Positions 1-8,040 are shown, numbered from the stretch's first letter. The stretch: DNA of 14,988 nucleotides from CAZJGG01 sp964545475 (GCA_964545475.1 CAZJGG010000068.1:1-14988), one strand, 5' to 3'. Translations and numbers: made by a program. Notes: generated by a model from the letters alone, not told the origin.

Positions 1-7
1 TAACGTG

Positions 8-37
8 AAAAAACCACCGTAACAAGCGGTGGTTTTA
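8..37 (-). terminator. Rho-independent terminator after the cotJC remnant
   Basis: The minus strand shows AAAACCACCG, a 7-nt loop, then CGGTGGTTTT running into a T-tract. The stem is a perfect 10 bp. It lies about 20 nt after the stop of the open tail at 59-256, so it probably ends transcription of whatever gene donated that tail, and now of the cotJ region. Confidence 0.85.
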
Positions 38-58
38 ACATTAGCAACTGGATACATC

Positions 59-256
59 TTACGCCGATATATGTAGCCTGACAACTCGTTCTGTCTCACA
101 AGTCGCAATTTTGTAAGGAAATCCATCCTTTGCGTCAGGTGCGTTTCCATCCCATTTTGCAATTCTTTCCTTTGTTGAGATGGTATGTATTAAAAGCCCG
201 TTGCTGCAAGGCTTGTCCGATGTTTCGGAGAGTGCGACATTTTTATCCTCGACATA
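59..256 (-). pseudogene. Unidentified open tail fused behind cotJC
   Basis: In the frame offset from cotJC, codons stay open from 256 to a TAA at 61-59, encoding YVEDKNVALSETSD... to ...ERVVRLHISA. CotJC homology stops at ...AVLNDIG (codon 258-256), exactly where this frame begins. The tail ends just before a clean terminator, as the 3' end of a real gene would. I read it as the C-terminal remnant of another protein joined to truncated cotJC by a deletion. I do not recognise the family, and there is no start codon or ribosome site of its own. Confidence 0.4.
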
Positions 257-351
257 CCTATATCATTTAGTACCGCCTTAGCTTGAGGCGTAACCATACT
301 AAAACGCTGGCTCAAATAGCGTAACGAAGCCCCCAGTTCACCATCCGGTCC
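190..351 (-). pseudogene. cotJC: cotJC, 3' part (truncated), beyond attR
   Basis: From the GGA codon at 351 the minus strand reads GPDGELGASLRYLSQRF followed by SMVTPQAKAVLNDIG. This is the CotJC signature, a spore-coat protein of the manganese-catalase-like ferritin fold. It continues directly from the 5' part (14362-14449, ending EQYGG) once the intervening element is removed. Normal CotJC proteins are about 190 residues and continue with a TEELAHLEM-type segment. Here homology ends after DIG, and the frame runs through 21 unrelated residues to TAA at 192-190. The spliced product would be about 83 residues and lack most of the fold. Identity is very likely; function as a full coat protein is doubtful. 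Confidence 0.85.
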
Positions 352-374
352 CCGGGATGGCTTCAGGGTATAGG
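327..374 (-). other. attR: element/cotJC right junction
   Basis: Reading the minus strand, the element arm CCTATACCCT-GAAG-CCAT-CCC (374-354) is followed by the core GGGGAC (353-348) and then the cotJC half-site CGGATGGTGAACTG (from 347). GGAC at 351-348 is shared with attL. The arm is nearly the mirror image of the element arm at attL, as expected for a site split by a large serine recombinase. The inferred crossover dinucleotide is GG at 351-350. Confidence 0.85.
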
Positions 375-461
375 GTTCAACAAATCCAGCAAATTCGAGT
401 TTTTAGCCCATGCTTAAAAAATCTCTTTCATGCTAAAGGACATAATAAAAGGCAACATACT
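350..461 (-). repeat. Direct repeat copy A (element right end)
   Basis: About 110 bp matching 12226-12335 at nearly 90% by eye, in the same orientation. Shared blocks include ATGCTTAAAAAATCTCTTT and GGCAACATAC. Copy B is the 3' flank of the intact recombinase gene, with half an att site and half of its terminator stem. Copy A stops at GGCAACATAC, where MITE-like repeat 1 begins. It is therefore the 3' flank of a second, lost recombinase gene. Confidence 0.9.
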
Positions 462-463
462 TA

Positions 464-629
464 AGAGCCTGTTTAGAATCTCCATTCAGCCGTATTTTTG
501 GTTATTTTTTCGTTATTCTACGTCAGCGTGAAACGCCCATACCTTGTTCAGTATGAACGTTCCACGCTTCCTTGCCTAACAAAAAAATCACTCAAAAATT
601 CGCCTAAAGCGAGATTCTAAACAGCCTCT
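464..629. repeat. MITE-like palindromic repeat 1
   Basis: The 19-bp ends AGAGCCTGTTTAGAATCTC and GAGATTCTAAACAGCCTCT are inverted with one mismatch. The interior is also largely self-complementary, for example AGCGTGAAACG with CGTTCCACGCT, so the 166 bp can fold into one long hairpin. There is no open frame. It looks like a miniature inverted-repeat element or a palindromic intergenic repeat. It abuts direct repeat copy A on one side and repeat 2 on the other. Confidence 0.8.
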
Positions 630-630
630 A

Positions 631-795
631 AGAACCTGTATTCAATAACGGGTTGCTCGAATTTGAAACAGCGATTTTTCGCCATTCGTGGCGGGGAGGC
701 GAAGGCATAATAGAGCTAATTATGGCAAGCCGCAACAATGAATGGCGGAATAATCGCTTTCAAATGCGGTTAACAGCTTATTGAATACAGGTTCT
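631..795. repeat. MITE-like palindromic repeat 2
   Basis: The 18-bp ends AGAACCTGTATTCAATAA and TTATTGAATACAGGTTCT are perfect inverted repeats. The interior continues the pairing (TTTGAAA...CGCCATTC with GAATGGCG...TTTCAAA). At 165 bp it is almost the size of repeat 1, but its ends have a different sequence. It begins one base after repeat 1 ends and runs directly into the recombinase scrap at 791. It could act as a transcript end for the galactosidase operon, which has no obvious terminator of its own. Confidence 0.8.
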
Positions 796-819
796 AAGTC
801 CGCCTTGCACTTTTTGTAT
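791..819 (-). pseudogene. Scrap of a second serine recombinase gene
   Basis: These 29 bp match 12573-12601 inside the intact recombinase at 27 of 29 positions. Translated in the matching frame they give YKKCKADLE against YKKYKVDLE (about residues 409-417 of the intact protein). With copy A, this marks the corpse of a second recombinase gene. Its 3' flank is at 350-461, an internal piece is here, and the coding sequence between them is replaced by two MITE-like repeats. I see no further similarity in 820-904, which otherwise holds no recognisable feature. Confidence 0.7.
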
Positions 820-904
820 AATAATTTCACAGCGGAAGCCTATCTGAGAAGTTTGACTGCAATCTCTGTACGGCTAATTTACACTAAAGAGATACATACT
901 GTGA

Positions 905-2851
905 TTACTCAATAACTACAGATACCCCATAAGCTTCAATAAGTCTATTTTCAACCATAACATCATAACCATTATGGTTTATTATAAAAATTACCGCTTT
1001 ATTTTTATATGTTTTAGTGCAAATCTCCACTCCATCGGGCGTTTGAGTGTACGGAATACCGCATTTATCAAGTACATTATCGGCTATCAATTGCAGGCTG
1101 GCATCATTCAGAGCCGTAGCAATATAGTAAACAGAGCCGCTGCCGTATGCATTAACTGTAACCGCCGCCATATCACTATAAAAATCATCGCTGTAACGGT
1201 TTAGCACATCAGCGGTTGTTGTTCTTAACATGTCCCTAAATACTGTCCCACTGCCGATTTCACCATCTGCGCTTATAATCGGCACGCTTTGACCGTGTGC
1301 AAGTGCTTCTATTTCTTCCACATATGCACCTACGAAATCGGTTGAATAAAGCGGAAGTTCCTCACCCAGCACAAGGTTGTTGTGGTTATCTTTTAAGAAT
1401 GTTCTGAAACCAAAAATAACAGTACCGCCGTCTTGAACAAAACGCTTTATTCTTTCAAAAACGTCCTTTTTATAAATAATCATGGACGGAATTAATAGAA
1501 CTTTATATGTAGAGAAATCTTTGTCGCTTGAAATCACATCAATATTTATATTGCGATTATAAAAAGGTTTGTAGAACCTAAAAATTTCTGCTTTATTATC
1601 AAATGCTTCACTCTGCCGCTGCCCTCGAAAGCTTGCATAACTATCAAAATCATATACAACCGCTACACTTGATTTAACCTCAGATTGCATTATAGCCGGG
1701 TTTTCCTTCATTGCTTTGAAGAAACTCATAACCTCGTAAAATTTACGTTTCTTTTTATTATCGCTGTCTATGATGCCGTAGCAAAACTGCTCTGCGCCTT
1801 TTGTTGCGGCTCTGTATCTGAAATATATGAGTGCCGAAGCACCATGCGCCACCGACTGATAAGACCACATCTTACCCTGATTAGGGCGAGGCAGATAACC
1901 GATAACATCGTGCCCTTGAGCGCCCATAATAGCCTCTGTAATCCAAAAGTTTTTCCCTTTAAGACCACGTATATAGTCCAGCATACAGGCAATTTCATGC
2001 GGTGCAATAGGCTCTTTCTGCCCTCCCCATACAGGATAATTATTATATGCAGCAACATCTATATGATTAGCTAGCTTTGAAAAATCAACGCTTTTATCAA
2101 AAAAGCCGCCCGAAAAATCATGTATAACAGGAGTATTTTCTAAATTAGAACGCAAAATCTTGTACTGCAATTCAATATAGTTTTCAATAGAACGGCTCCT
2201 GAACTGCTCCCAATCAAGTTTCATTGATGGATTATGTGTCGTAATGGTCGGCTTTGGAAGAGGGATTTCATCAAAGCTGTTATACGTTAAATTCCAAAAT
2301 ACAGTACCCCATATTTCGTTAAGACTGTCAATAGTGCAGTATTTTTCTTGTAAAAATTGCCTAAAAGCAATTTTACAGTTATCACAAAAACAAATATCGC
2401 TGCCCTCATGCCCCAGTTCATTGTCAATCTGCCATGCTATAATTGATTCTTCATTTTTATAATGCTCGATAAGGGCTGTTACAATCTGTGTTGTAAGAGA
2501 TTTATATTTCTCGCTGTTAAAGCAGTAAACACGCCTGCCGCCGAAACTGCGCTTCTGACCGTTATCAAATTCGGACACACAATACGGGTATTTATCGGCA
2601 ACCCATGCCGGCATTGTTGCAGTAGGTGTACCAAAAATTATATTAAGCCCTTTATCCTTTGCCTTCTCAATAACGTTGTCAAAAAAGGAAAAGTCGTATT
2701 TGCCCTCAATAGGCTCCATTATATGCCATGCAAACTCTCCTATACGTATAGTGTTTGCGCCAAGCTGTAAAATATTGTCTAAATCTGCATCAAGTAAATT
2801 ACTGTCCCATTGCTCTGGGTAGTAATCTACGCCCAAAATATTATCGTTCAT
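905..2851 (-). CDS. GH42 beta-galactosidase
   Basis: Intracellular glycoside hydrolase of family 42, releasing terminal beta-linked galactose from oligosaccharides such as galactan fragments. The start is taken at ATG 2851, 9 nt after AAAGGAGG; the upstream ATG at 2857 sits too close to that site. This gives 648 residues, near the family norm. Numbered from this Met, the acid/base Glu is E145 in WQIDNELGHE and the nucleophile is E306 in FWITEA. Cysteines C111, C154, C156 and C159 (VYCF, ICFCDNC) match the zinc cluster of GH42 enzymes. There is no signal peptide. The C-terminal part fits the trimerisation and small beta domains. It is the last gene of the operon and overlaps the GH36 stop by 11 nt, so the two are probably translationally coupled. 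Family assignment is secure; exact linkage preference is not readable. Confidence 0.95.
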   Translation of the reverse strand: MNDNILGVDYYPEQWDSNLLDADLDNILQLGANTIRIGEFAWHIMEPIEGKYDFSFFDNVIEKAKDKGLNIIFGTPTATMPAWVADKYPYCVSEFDNGQKRSFGGRRVYCFNSEKYKSLTTQIVTALIEHYKNEESIIAWQIDNELGHEGSDICFCDNCKIAFRQFLQEKYCTIDSLNEIWGTVFWNLTYNSFDEIPLPKPTITTHNPSMKLDWEQFRSRSIENYIELQYKILRSNLENTPVIHDFSGGFFDKSVDFSKLANHIDVAAYNNYPVWGGQKEPIAPHEIACMLDYIRGLKGKNFWITEAIMGAQGHDVIGYLPRPNQGKMWSYQSVAHGASALIYFRYRAATKGAEQFCYGIIDSDNKKKRKFYEVMSFFKAMKENPAIMQSEVKSSVAVVYDFDSYASFRGQRQSEAFDNKAEIFRFYKPFYNRNINIDVISSDKDFSTYKVLLIPSMIIYKKDVFERIKRFVQDGGTVIFGFRTFLKDNHNNLVLGEELPLYSTDFVGAYVEEIEALAHGQSVPIISADGEIGSGTVFRDMLRTTTADVLNRYSDDFYSDMAAVTVNAYGSGSVYYIATALNDASLQLIADNVLDKCGIPYTQTPDGVEICTKTYKNKAVIFIINHNGYDVMVENRLIEAYGVSVVIE

Positions 2852-5039
2852 TGGCATCAACCTCCTTTAAATGGCATGTATAAGTTAAATAATCGCCAAA
2901 GAGTTCTGGTATTGCTAAGCCGGCGTGCTTTAAAACAAGGCCGCTATACACATCGCCTGTTTTTTCGTCCTTATACCATTTACTGCCGTCTGCACAGGGT
3001 ATTCTTATTCTGTATAGCGGCTGGTTAGGCTGTGTTAAGAATTGAATAAACGTAAAATACAGCTCGGCTCTATCTTCGTCTGCAATACACCAAGCGGCGT
3101 TGTTGGTTTCAAATGGGCTCACAAGGCGGTAGAAGTCCCCGTTTCGGATAAGCCCCTCAAGCTGCCGGTATTCTTTAATTTGCTGTCTAATAATGTGTTT
3201 TTCTTCTTCGTCAATCTGCTCCAAGTCCAGCTCATAGCCGAATGCTCCGGTGAAAGCCACATCGCCCCGGGTTTTTAACGTTGTGCGCCTGTTCGTCTGG
3301 TGATTTGGAGACTGGCTGACGTGTGACGACATTACGCTAAGTGGGTAGACCATTGATGTGCCGTATTGGATTTTTGTGCGCTCTACTGGATCAGTATTGT
3401 CGCTCGTCCAGTGCTGTGGTGCAATGTACAGCATTGCAGGGTCGAACCTTCCTCCTCCTCCGCAGCAGCCCTCTATCAAGATGTTTGGAAAACGCTCTCT
3501 AATTCGCTCAAATAACTCGTAAACACCGAGCATGTTTCTGTGCCATGTCTCCCGCTGTCTATCAGCTGTTGCAGTAAATGACTGCACCTCGGACAGGCTT
3601 CTGTTAATATCCCATTTAATATACTCTATGTTAGCGCTCTCCAATATGCCCGAAATGGCATTATATAAATAATTCCGTACGTCTTCACGAGATAAGTCGA
3701 GCGCAAGCTGTGAGCGAGATTCCTGTTTGTGGCGGTTATGAACATGCAGACACCAATCGGGGTGCGCCTTATAAAGATTGCTCTGTTCAGAAATCATTTC
3801 CGGCTCTATCCATAACCCCAACGCCAAACCCTTTGCATTAACAGAGTTTGCAAGTGCGCTTAAACCGCCGGTAATCTTTTCCTCGTTAACATACCAGTCG
3901 CCCAAGCTTGTTTTGTCATTGTTTCTGTTGCCATACCAGCCATCGTCCAGCACTAACATGTCAATGCCCAGCCCAGCGGCTTCATCAGCAATAGCCAACA
4001 ATTTTTCGGAGTTAAAATCGAAATATGTTGCCTCCCAGTTGTTGATTACAACGGGACGCTTTTTGTCGAAATCCCTACACATATGCTTATTGAAAAAGCG
4101 GTGGTAATTGCGTGACATCTTCCCTATGCCCTGCTGTGAATATGTTAAAACAACTTCTGGGGCGGTAAAACTTTCGTTTGGTTCAAGCTTCCATTTAAAG
4201 TCTGTCGGATTAATGCCTATTGCGGCACGTGTTTGATTTATTCCGTCAACATCACACAAAGCAACAAAATTGCCGCTGTAAACTAAACTAAATCCATATG
4301 CCTCGCCTGTTTCTTCTGTTGCATTAGGCGAAACAAGCGCAAAAAACGGATTATAATGATGGCTGGAATTGCCTCGTAAGCTTTCAATAAGTGAAACACC
4401 GTTATGCAGCGGATGCCTTTCAACATTCCTTTCGCACGCCCATCTGCCAAAGAGTGTCATCATATGGAAATCCGAATGATAAAAATCCACACACGCAGAC
4501 AGCACACGGTTAATAAATACAGTGTCTTGCGACAAATTACGCACTAAAACGCTTCTAGTAATTATATCTTGGTTCTTAAATGCTGTGTATAAAAGGTTAA
4601 CCTCAACGTTTGATGTTTTGTCAAATAAAGTGATTTCCAGCGTTTCCGCTTCGTCTTCATTTGCAAAGCTTGACGGCAAAGGCGAGAGAGAGAGCTTTCC
4701 CTTATAAATTTTGTGGCTTTTATAGCGCATATCGGTTGCGGTTGAACCATCGGGAAGTGTGATTGCAATGGCCGATGTGCGATAGTCCCCAACTCCAAAC
4801 CCTGGGTATTCCTGCAATGCGGTGTCAAGTGAATAACCCCTGTCGCCATAGGCCTCCAAGGGGTTTCCGGAAAACCCTCTATCCTTAAACCTCACAAGAA
4901 AGTCAAGGTTGGTGTCGTTAATATAGCTTCCGAAATAAAGGTGCGAAACAACGCCTCCGGGTAACAGCTTAATGGCATAGCTTATGCTTTTGCCATCTAG
5001 TTTAAATACTTTATTCTTTTTATCAAATAAAATTGGCAA
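2841..5039 (-). CDS. GH36 alpha-galactosidase
   Basis: Cytoplasmic alpha-galactosidase of family GH36, removing alpha-1,6-linked galactose from raffinose-family oligosaccharides or melibiose. The 732 residues are typical of the long bacterial (AgaA/RafA-like) group: an N-terminal beta-supersandwich (about 1-320), a catalytic barrel (about 330-650) and a C-terminal beta domain. The nucleophile is D477 in YIKWDINR and the acid/base is D547 in TSDNTD. The hallmark CCGGGGRFD is at 525-533, and LVLDDGWYG lies at 362-370. The start codon is TTG, 7 nt after AAAGGAG; no better-placed ATG is nearby. There is no signal peptide. It follows the UroD-family gene after a gap holding a hairpin and overlaps the GH42 start. 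Pairing GH36 with GH42 suggests galactose-rich substrates with both anomeric linkages. Confidence 0.96.
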   Translation of the reverse strand: MPILFDKKNKVFKLDGKSISYAIKLLPGGVVSHLYFGSYINDTNLDFLVRFKDRGFSGNPLEAYGDRGYSLDTALQEYPGFGVGDYRTSAIAITLPDGSTATDMRYKSHKIYKGKLSLSPLPSSFANEDEAETLEITLFDKTSNVEVNLLYTAFKNQDIITRSVLVRNLSQDTVFINRVLSACVDFYHSDFHMMTLFGRWACERNVERHPLHNGVSLIESLRGNSSHHYNPFFALVSPNATEETGEAYGFSLVYSGNFVALCDVDGINQTRAAIGINPTDFKWKLEPNESFTAPEVVLTYSQQGIGKMSRNYHRFFNKHMCRDFDKKRPVVINNWEATYFDFNSEKLLAIADEAAGLGIDMLVLDDGWYGNRNNDKTSLGDWYVNEEKITGGLSALANSVNAKGLALGLWIEPEMISEQSNLYKAHPDWCLHVHNRHKQESRSQLALDLSREDVRNYLYNAISGILESANIEYIKWDINRSLSEVQSFTATADRQRETWHRNMLGVYELFERIRERFPNILIEGCCGGGGRFDPAMLYIAPQHWTSDNTDPVERTKIQYGTSMVYPLSVMSSHVSQSPNHQTNRRTTLKTRGDVAFTGAFGYELDLEQIDEEEKHIIRQQIKEYRQLEGLIRNGDFYRLVSPFETNNAAWCIADEDRAELYFTFIQFLTQPNQPLYRIRIPCADGSKWYKDEKTGDVYSGLVLKHAGLAIPELFGDYLTYTCHLKEVDANER

Positions 5040-5057
5040 AGTTATTCTCCTTTAAAT

Positions 5058-5084
5058 CGCCGAATACGTCAAGCGCATTCGGCG
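5058..5084 (-). promoter_or_regulatory. Intercistronic hairpin before the GH36 gene
   Basis: CGCCGAAT and ATTCGGCG pair perfectly, with up to 10 bp of stem if G-U pairs are allowed. No T-run follows, so it is more likely an RNA-stabilising or processing element between the UroD-family and GH36 genes than a full terminator. It lies just upstream of the GH36 ribosome site. Confidence 0.55.
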
Positions 5085-5100
5085 CTATTAATTTAAATAT

Positions 5101-6171
5101 TTAATATTTATTTTTATACATTTGTTCAGCCTTTTTAATAATTGCGTTTGCTTCATGTTCATCTATTTCATAAGGAAATTCAAAATAGCAAGATAATCCT
5201 TGCGGCTTTAATTCGCCAAACACAACATCAATATCATCGGGCTTTAGTCCAATATTAATGAGCTTGCCGGCATTTTGTATCTTTTTAAGCACATCAATCC
5301 AATGCTTTGCCGATGGCTGACCAGCACCGTAAACCCATTGCACACCTGCTAATTCCGGTATTTCAAGAAGGGCATCTAAGTGCTTCAAAGCGCCGGGTCC
5401 GTCCAAATGAAAAATTGTTTTGTTATTTAGGAATTTAATCTCCTCCAAGAGTTCCGGCAACACAAATAGGTTAAAATTATCCGGCGAAATCATGCAGATA
5501 AAGTCCGCCGATGTAACGTACCAACGGCTTTCATTATAAAGCCCCATCCAGTTAGATGTACCCTTTATGTTTCGTTCGGTAATATCGCACAATGCGCTGA
5601 ACTGCTTTTTAAACGCCGGCAAAAGGGTTTTGCTTGAATGCTCAAACGCCTCGGGGCTATCAAAAATATCCATGCAAAGCTGCTCAGGCCCTCTTAACGA
5701 CACAAGACCGTCAACTCCGGGGTGAAGATCTGTTATGCCAACAAAATAATCGCCTTTGGCATCATTTACGAAGTCGTCTGTCATTTTGCATATCTTCTGC
5801 CACCATTTATTATCCTCGGAAAATTCAAGCCTTTCTGTCCAGTCCTTAATAAAGGGTACACTGTAGCTTGTTGTTTCTTCAAACATAATATCTGCGCCGA
5901 AAGTTGCCCCGAATAAATCGGGACCTAAATTCGGATTAATCTGCGGCAGTTTCTCGGCAACATATATGGTGTTTTCAAATTGTGCACGAGATGTCTTTAT
6001 TATGTGTTCGGTATCAAGCCATCTGTCCATTAGGCTTTCTGGTTGTTTAATGTTATAGTTTTTGCCCTTTTCCTTAACAGCCGAGAGCAGTAAAATGGGG
6101 CGTTCATTCTCATTTGCCCAAAATTCCTTATACCGTTTTTGCACCTTTTCAAAATCCTTCATATAGTACAT
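5101..6171 (-). CDS. Uroporphyrinogen decarboxylase-fold protein, role unknown
   Basis: The 356 residues resemble the UroD/MtaA superfamily, a TIM-barrel group that includes haem-pathway decarboxylases and corrinoid methyltransferases. Suggestive segments are the N-terminal helix MKDFEKVQKRYKEFW, DLHPGVDGLVSLRG (148-161), a SPDNFNLFVLP stretch after 228 and IFHLDGPGALKHLD (253-266). In zinc-dependent MtaA-type methyltransferases a His-x-Cys pair and a later Cys bind the metal. Here the first position is H255-x-D257, with C328 in the later position, so the classical site is altered. Cofactor synthesis is unlikely in this setting: it sits 14 nt after a sugar permease and before two galactosidases. 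I infer a sugar-related or accessory catabolic role but cannot name the reaction. The ATG at 6171 follows GGAGG by 8 nt. Confidence 0.7.
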   Translation of the reverse strand: MYYMKDFEKVQKRYKEFWANENERPILLLSAVKEKGKNYNIKQPESLMDRWLDTEHIIKTSRAQFENTIYVAEKLPQINPNLGPDLFGATFGADIMFEETTSYSVPFIKDWTERLEFSEDNKWWQKICKMTDDFVNDAKGDYFVGITDLHPGVDGLVSLRGPEQLCMDIFDSPEAFEHSSKTLLPAFKKQFSALCDITERNIKGTSNWMGLYNESRWYVTSADFICMISPDNFNLFVLPELLEEIKFLNNKTIFHLDGPGALKHLDALLEIPELAGVQWVYGAGQPSAKHWIDVLKKIQNAGKLINIGLKPDDIDVVFGELKPQGLSCYFEFPYEIDEHEANAIIKKAEQMYKNKY

Positions 6172-6185
6172 TAAAAAGTCCTCCG

Positions 6186-7019
6186 TTATTTTACTGATGA
6201 ACCTACAGTCATTGCCCTCTCAACCTGCTCACTTAATAAAACGTATACAAGCACGGTCGGCAAGCTGGCAATAACCATAGCCGCCCCCATTGCACCCCAA
6301 TTTGTTGTAAATTCCCCTTGAAAGAACAGTAGCCCTAAAGGAAGTGTCTTCAGCGATTCCTTTGTAATGAGTATAAGAGCCATAGTAAACTCATTCCAAG
6401 CATTAAGAAAGATGAAAATACAAACGGTTGCAATCGCCGGCGAAATAGTCGGCACAATAATCTTTAAAAAGGCTGTGTATATGTTTGCGCCGTCTATACA
6501 GGCTGCCTCCTCAAGCTCTTTTGGAAGTGTGCCGAGAAACCCCGAAAATACCATTGTTGCAAAAGATAGATTAAATGCGATATAAGGCACTATGACAGCA
6601 AGCCTTGTGTTAGCTATGCCCAAATCACGCACAAGCACGGCAAGCGGAATCATAATAACCTGAATTGGGATAAACATGCCAAGCAGCATGTATGTTTTCA
6701 TATGGCTTTGAAACTTAAACCTAAGCCTTGTAACGGCAAAGCTGAACATAAGCGCTAATATAACAGTAAACACAACGGTGCAAAGCGTTGTAATAACACT
6801 GTTCATAAAATAAAGCGGTACGTTATATGCGCTTAGAGCAGCCTCATAGTTTTCAAACCTAAACGTAGTAGGTATGCCGAAAGGGTTTGTTATGAAAATT
6901 TCATCATTGTTTTTAAATGAATAAAACAGCATCCACACAAGCGGATAAAGCGAAAATATGGCATAAATCCACAAAACAGCCTGTTTTAATACCGATAGCG
7001 ATTTATCTTTAACACTCAT
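6186..7019 (-). CDS. Sugar ABC transporter permease, MalG type
   Basis: Inner-membrane permease of the carbohydrate uptake (CUT1) group, 277 residues, with about six hydrophobic segments starting at about 12-34. The cytoplasmic EAA loop, EEAACIDGANIYTAFLKI at about 170-187, docks the ATPase. The ATG at 7019 follows AAGGAGG. It is 13 nt from the preceding permease, with which it should form the heterodimeric channel. The sequence gives the transporter class, not the sugar; the operon context points to galactosyl oligosaccharides. Confidence 0.95.
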   Translation of the reverse strand: MSVKDKSLSVLKQAVLWIYAIFSLYPLVWMLFYSFKNNDEIFITNPFGIPTTFRFENYEAALSAYNVPLYFMNSVITTLCTVVFTVILALMFSFAVTRLRFKFQSHMKTYMLLGMFIPIQVIMIPLAVLVRDLGIANTRLAVIVPYIAFNLSFATMVFSGFLGTLPKELEEAACIDGANIYTAFLKIIVPTISPAIATVCIFIFLNAWNEFTMALILITKESLKTLPLGLLFFQGEFTTNWGAMGAAMVIASLPTVLVYVLLSEQVERAMTVGSSVK

Positions 7020-7032
7020 TTACGGCACCTCC

Positions 7033-7914
7033 TTAATATTGAATAGGCTCTTTGGAAACAACCCGGCTTATAATCATCGTTGCTATTAAACATTCAATTA
7101 CAAGAACAACCGCCGATGCACTACCGTATCCATATTCATTAAGCCTAAATGCGGCTCGATTCATTAAATATGTAAGCGAATATGTCGCATTACCAGGCCC
7201 GCCGCCAGTCATAATGTATATGTTTGCAAAAGCGTTAAGCCCCCCCGTAACAGCCAACACAATGCAAAACTTATAGCTTTCTGCCATTAAAGGGATGGTG
7301 ATGTGCCTGTGCGCCTTCCAACTGGCGCAGCCGTCTATAGTAGCCGCTTCAAAGTAATGCTCTGGAATGGACTTTGCGGCTGTAAGCAGCAATATAAAGT
7401 GGTAACCCGCATACTGCCATGAATTTGTAAATATAACGGCATAAATAGCGGTGCTTTCATTTGAAAGCCATTCCTGCTGATAATTCACACCAAGCGCCTT
7501 AAACGCCAGATTAAGAAGCCCTGTTTCTGGATTCAATATTGAGAGCCATAGCTGGCAAACAACCGTTACAGAAAGTACAACTGGTATAAAGTATGATACA
7601 CGCAAAAACCGCTTGCATTTCGTGTCAATGTCTATAACAGCAAGAGCCAGTACTGTTCCCACTAATACTTGAAATATAGTTTGCAGTATTGCAAATATTA
7701 AACCATTTTTAACTGATATATAAAATATTTTATCGTCAAAAAGGTCAACAAAGTTTTGAATCCCTATAAAAACAGGTTCAGAAACACCGTCCCATTGGTA
7801 CAGGCTCTTTATGAATATCTGTGTTACGGGGTACATGACCATCAACGTAAACAATATTAGAGTCGGCAATGCGAATATCAAAATAGCTTTTTTATCACCC
7901 AAATACCGTTCCAA
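7033..7914 (-). CDS. Sugar ABC transporter permease, MalF/UgpA type
   Basis: Partner inner-membrane permease, 293 residues and about six membrane segments (the first about 11-35). The EAA loop is EAATIDGCASWKAHRHITIP at 189-208. MTGGGPGNAT near 235-244 is typical of MalF-like CUT1 permeases. The start is a TTG at 7914, 7 nt after AAAAGGGGG. It follows the binding-protein gene after a 137-nt gap full of hairpins. No ATPase gene accompanies the two permeases in this window, so a shared MsmK-type ATPase elsewhere is expected. Confidence 0.94.
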   Translation of the reverse strand: MERYLGDKKAILIFALPTLILFTLMVMYPVTQIFIKSLYQWDGVSEPVFIGIQNFVDLFDDKIFYISVKNGLIFAILQTIFQVLVGTVLALAVIDIDTKCKRFLRVSYFIPVVLSVTVVCQLWLSILNPETGLLNLAFKALGVNYQQEWLSNESTAIYAVIFTNSWQYAGYHFILLLTAAKSIPEHYFEAATIDGCASWKAHRHITIPLMAESYKFCIVLAVTGGLNAFANIYIMTGGGPGNATYSLTYLMNRAAFRLNEYGYGSASAVVLVIECLIATMIISRVVSKEPIQY

Positions 7915-7941
7915 AGTTTAACCCCCTTTTTAAATTTGTAT

Positions 7942-8040
7942 AAAGCCGCTGCATTTGCGGCGGCTTAAATACTTCAATACAATTAATAAGAATTGCTCCG
8001 CAATTAAGCCGCTATAAAGCGGCTTTTCGACTTCGTCGAA
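7942..8040 (-). promoter_or_regulatory. Hairpin cluster between binding-protein and permease genes
   Basis: Four inverted repeats lie in the 137-nt gap: AAGCCGC with GCGGCTT (7943-7966), AATTGC with GCAATT (7991-8005), AAGCCGCT with AGCGGCTT (8006-8025) and TTCGAC with GTCGAA (8026-8040). None has a strong T-tract on the coding strand. Such structures commonly protect the upstream mRNA of sugar-binding proteins and reduce read-through to the permeases. That role is inferred from position. Confidence 0.65.

Noticed and set aside
8..37. Terminator as the end of a native cotJ operon
   Set aside because: The sequence just upstream is not cotJC but an unrelated tail, so the terminator more likely belonged to the gene that donated that tail.
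1685..2074. Plus-strand open frames inside the galactosidase genes, the longest about 129 codons
   Set aside because: They lie wholly opposite well-supported GH42 and GH36 coding sequence, lack ribosome sites and show no recognisable protein features.
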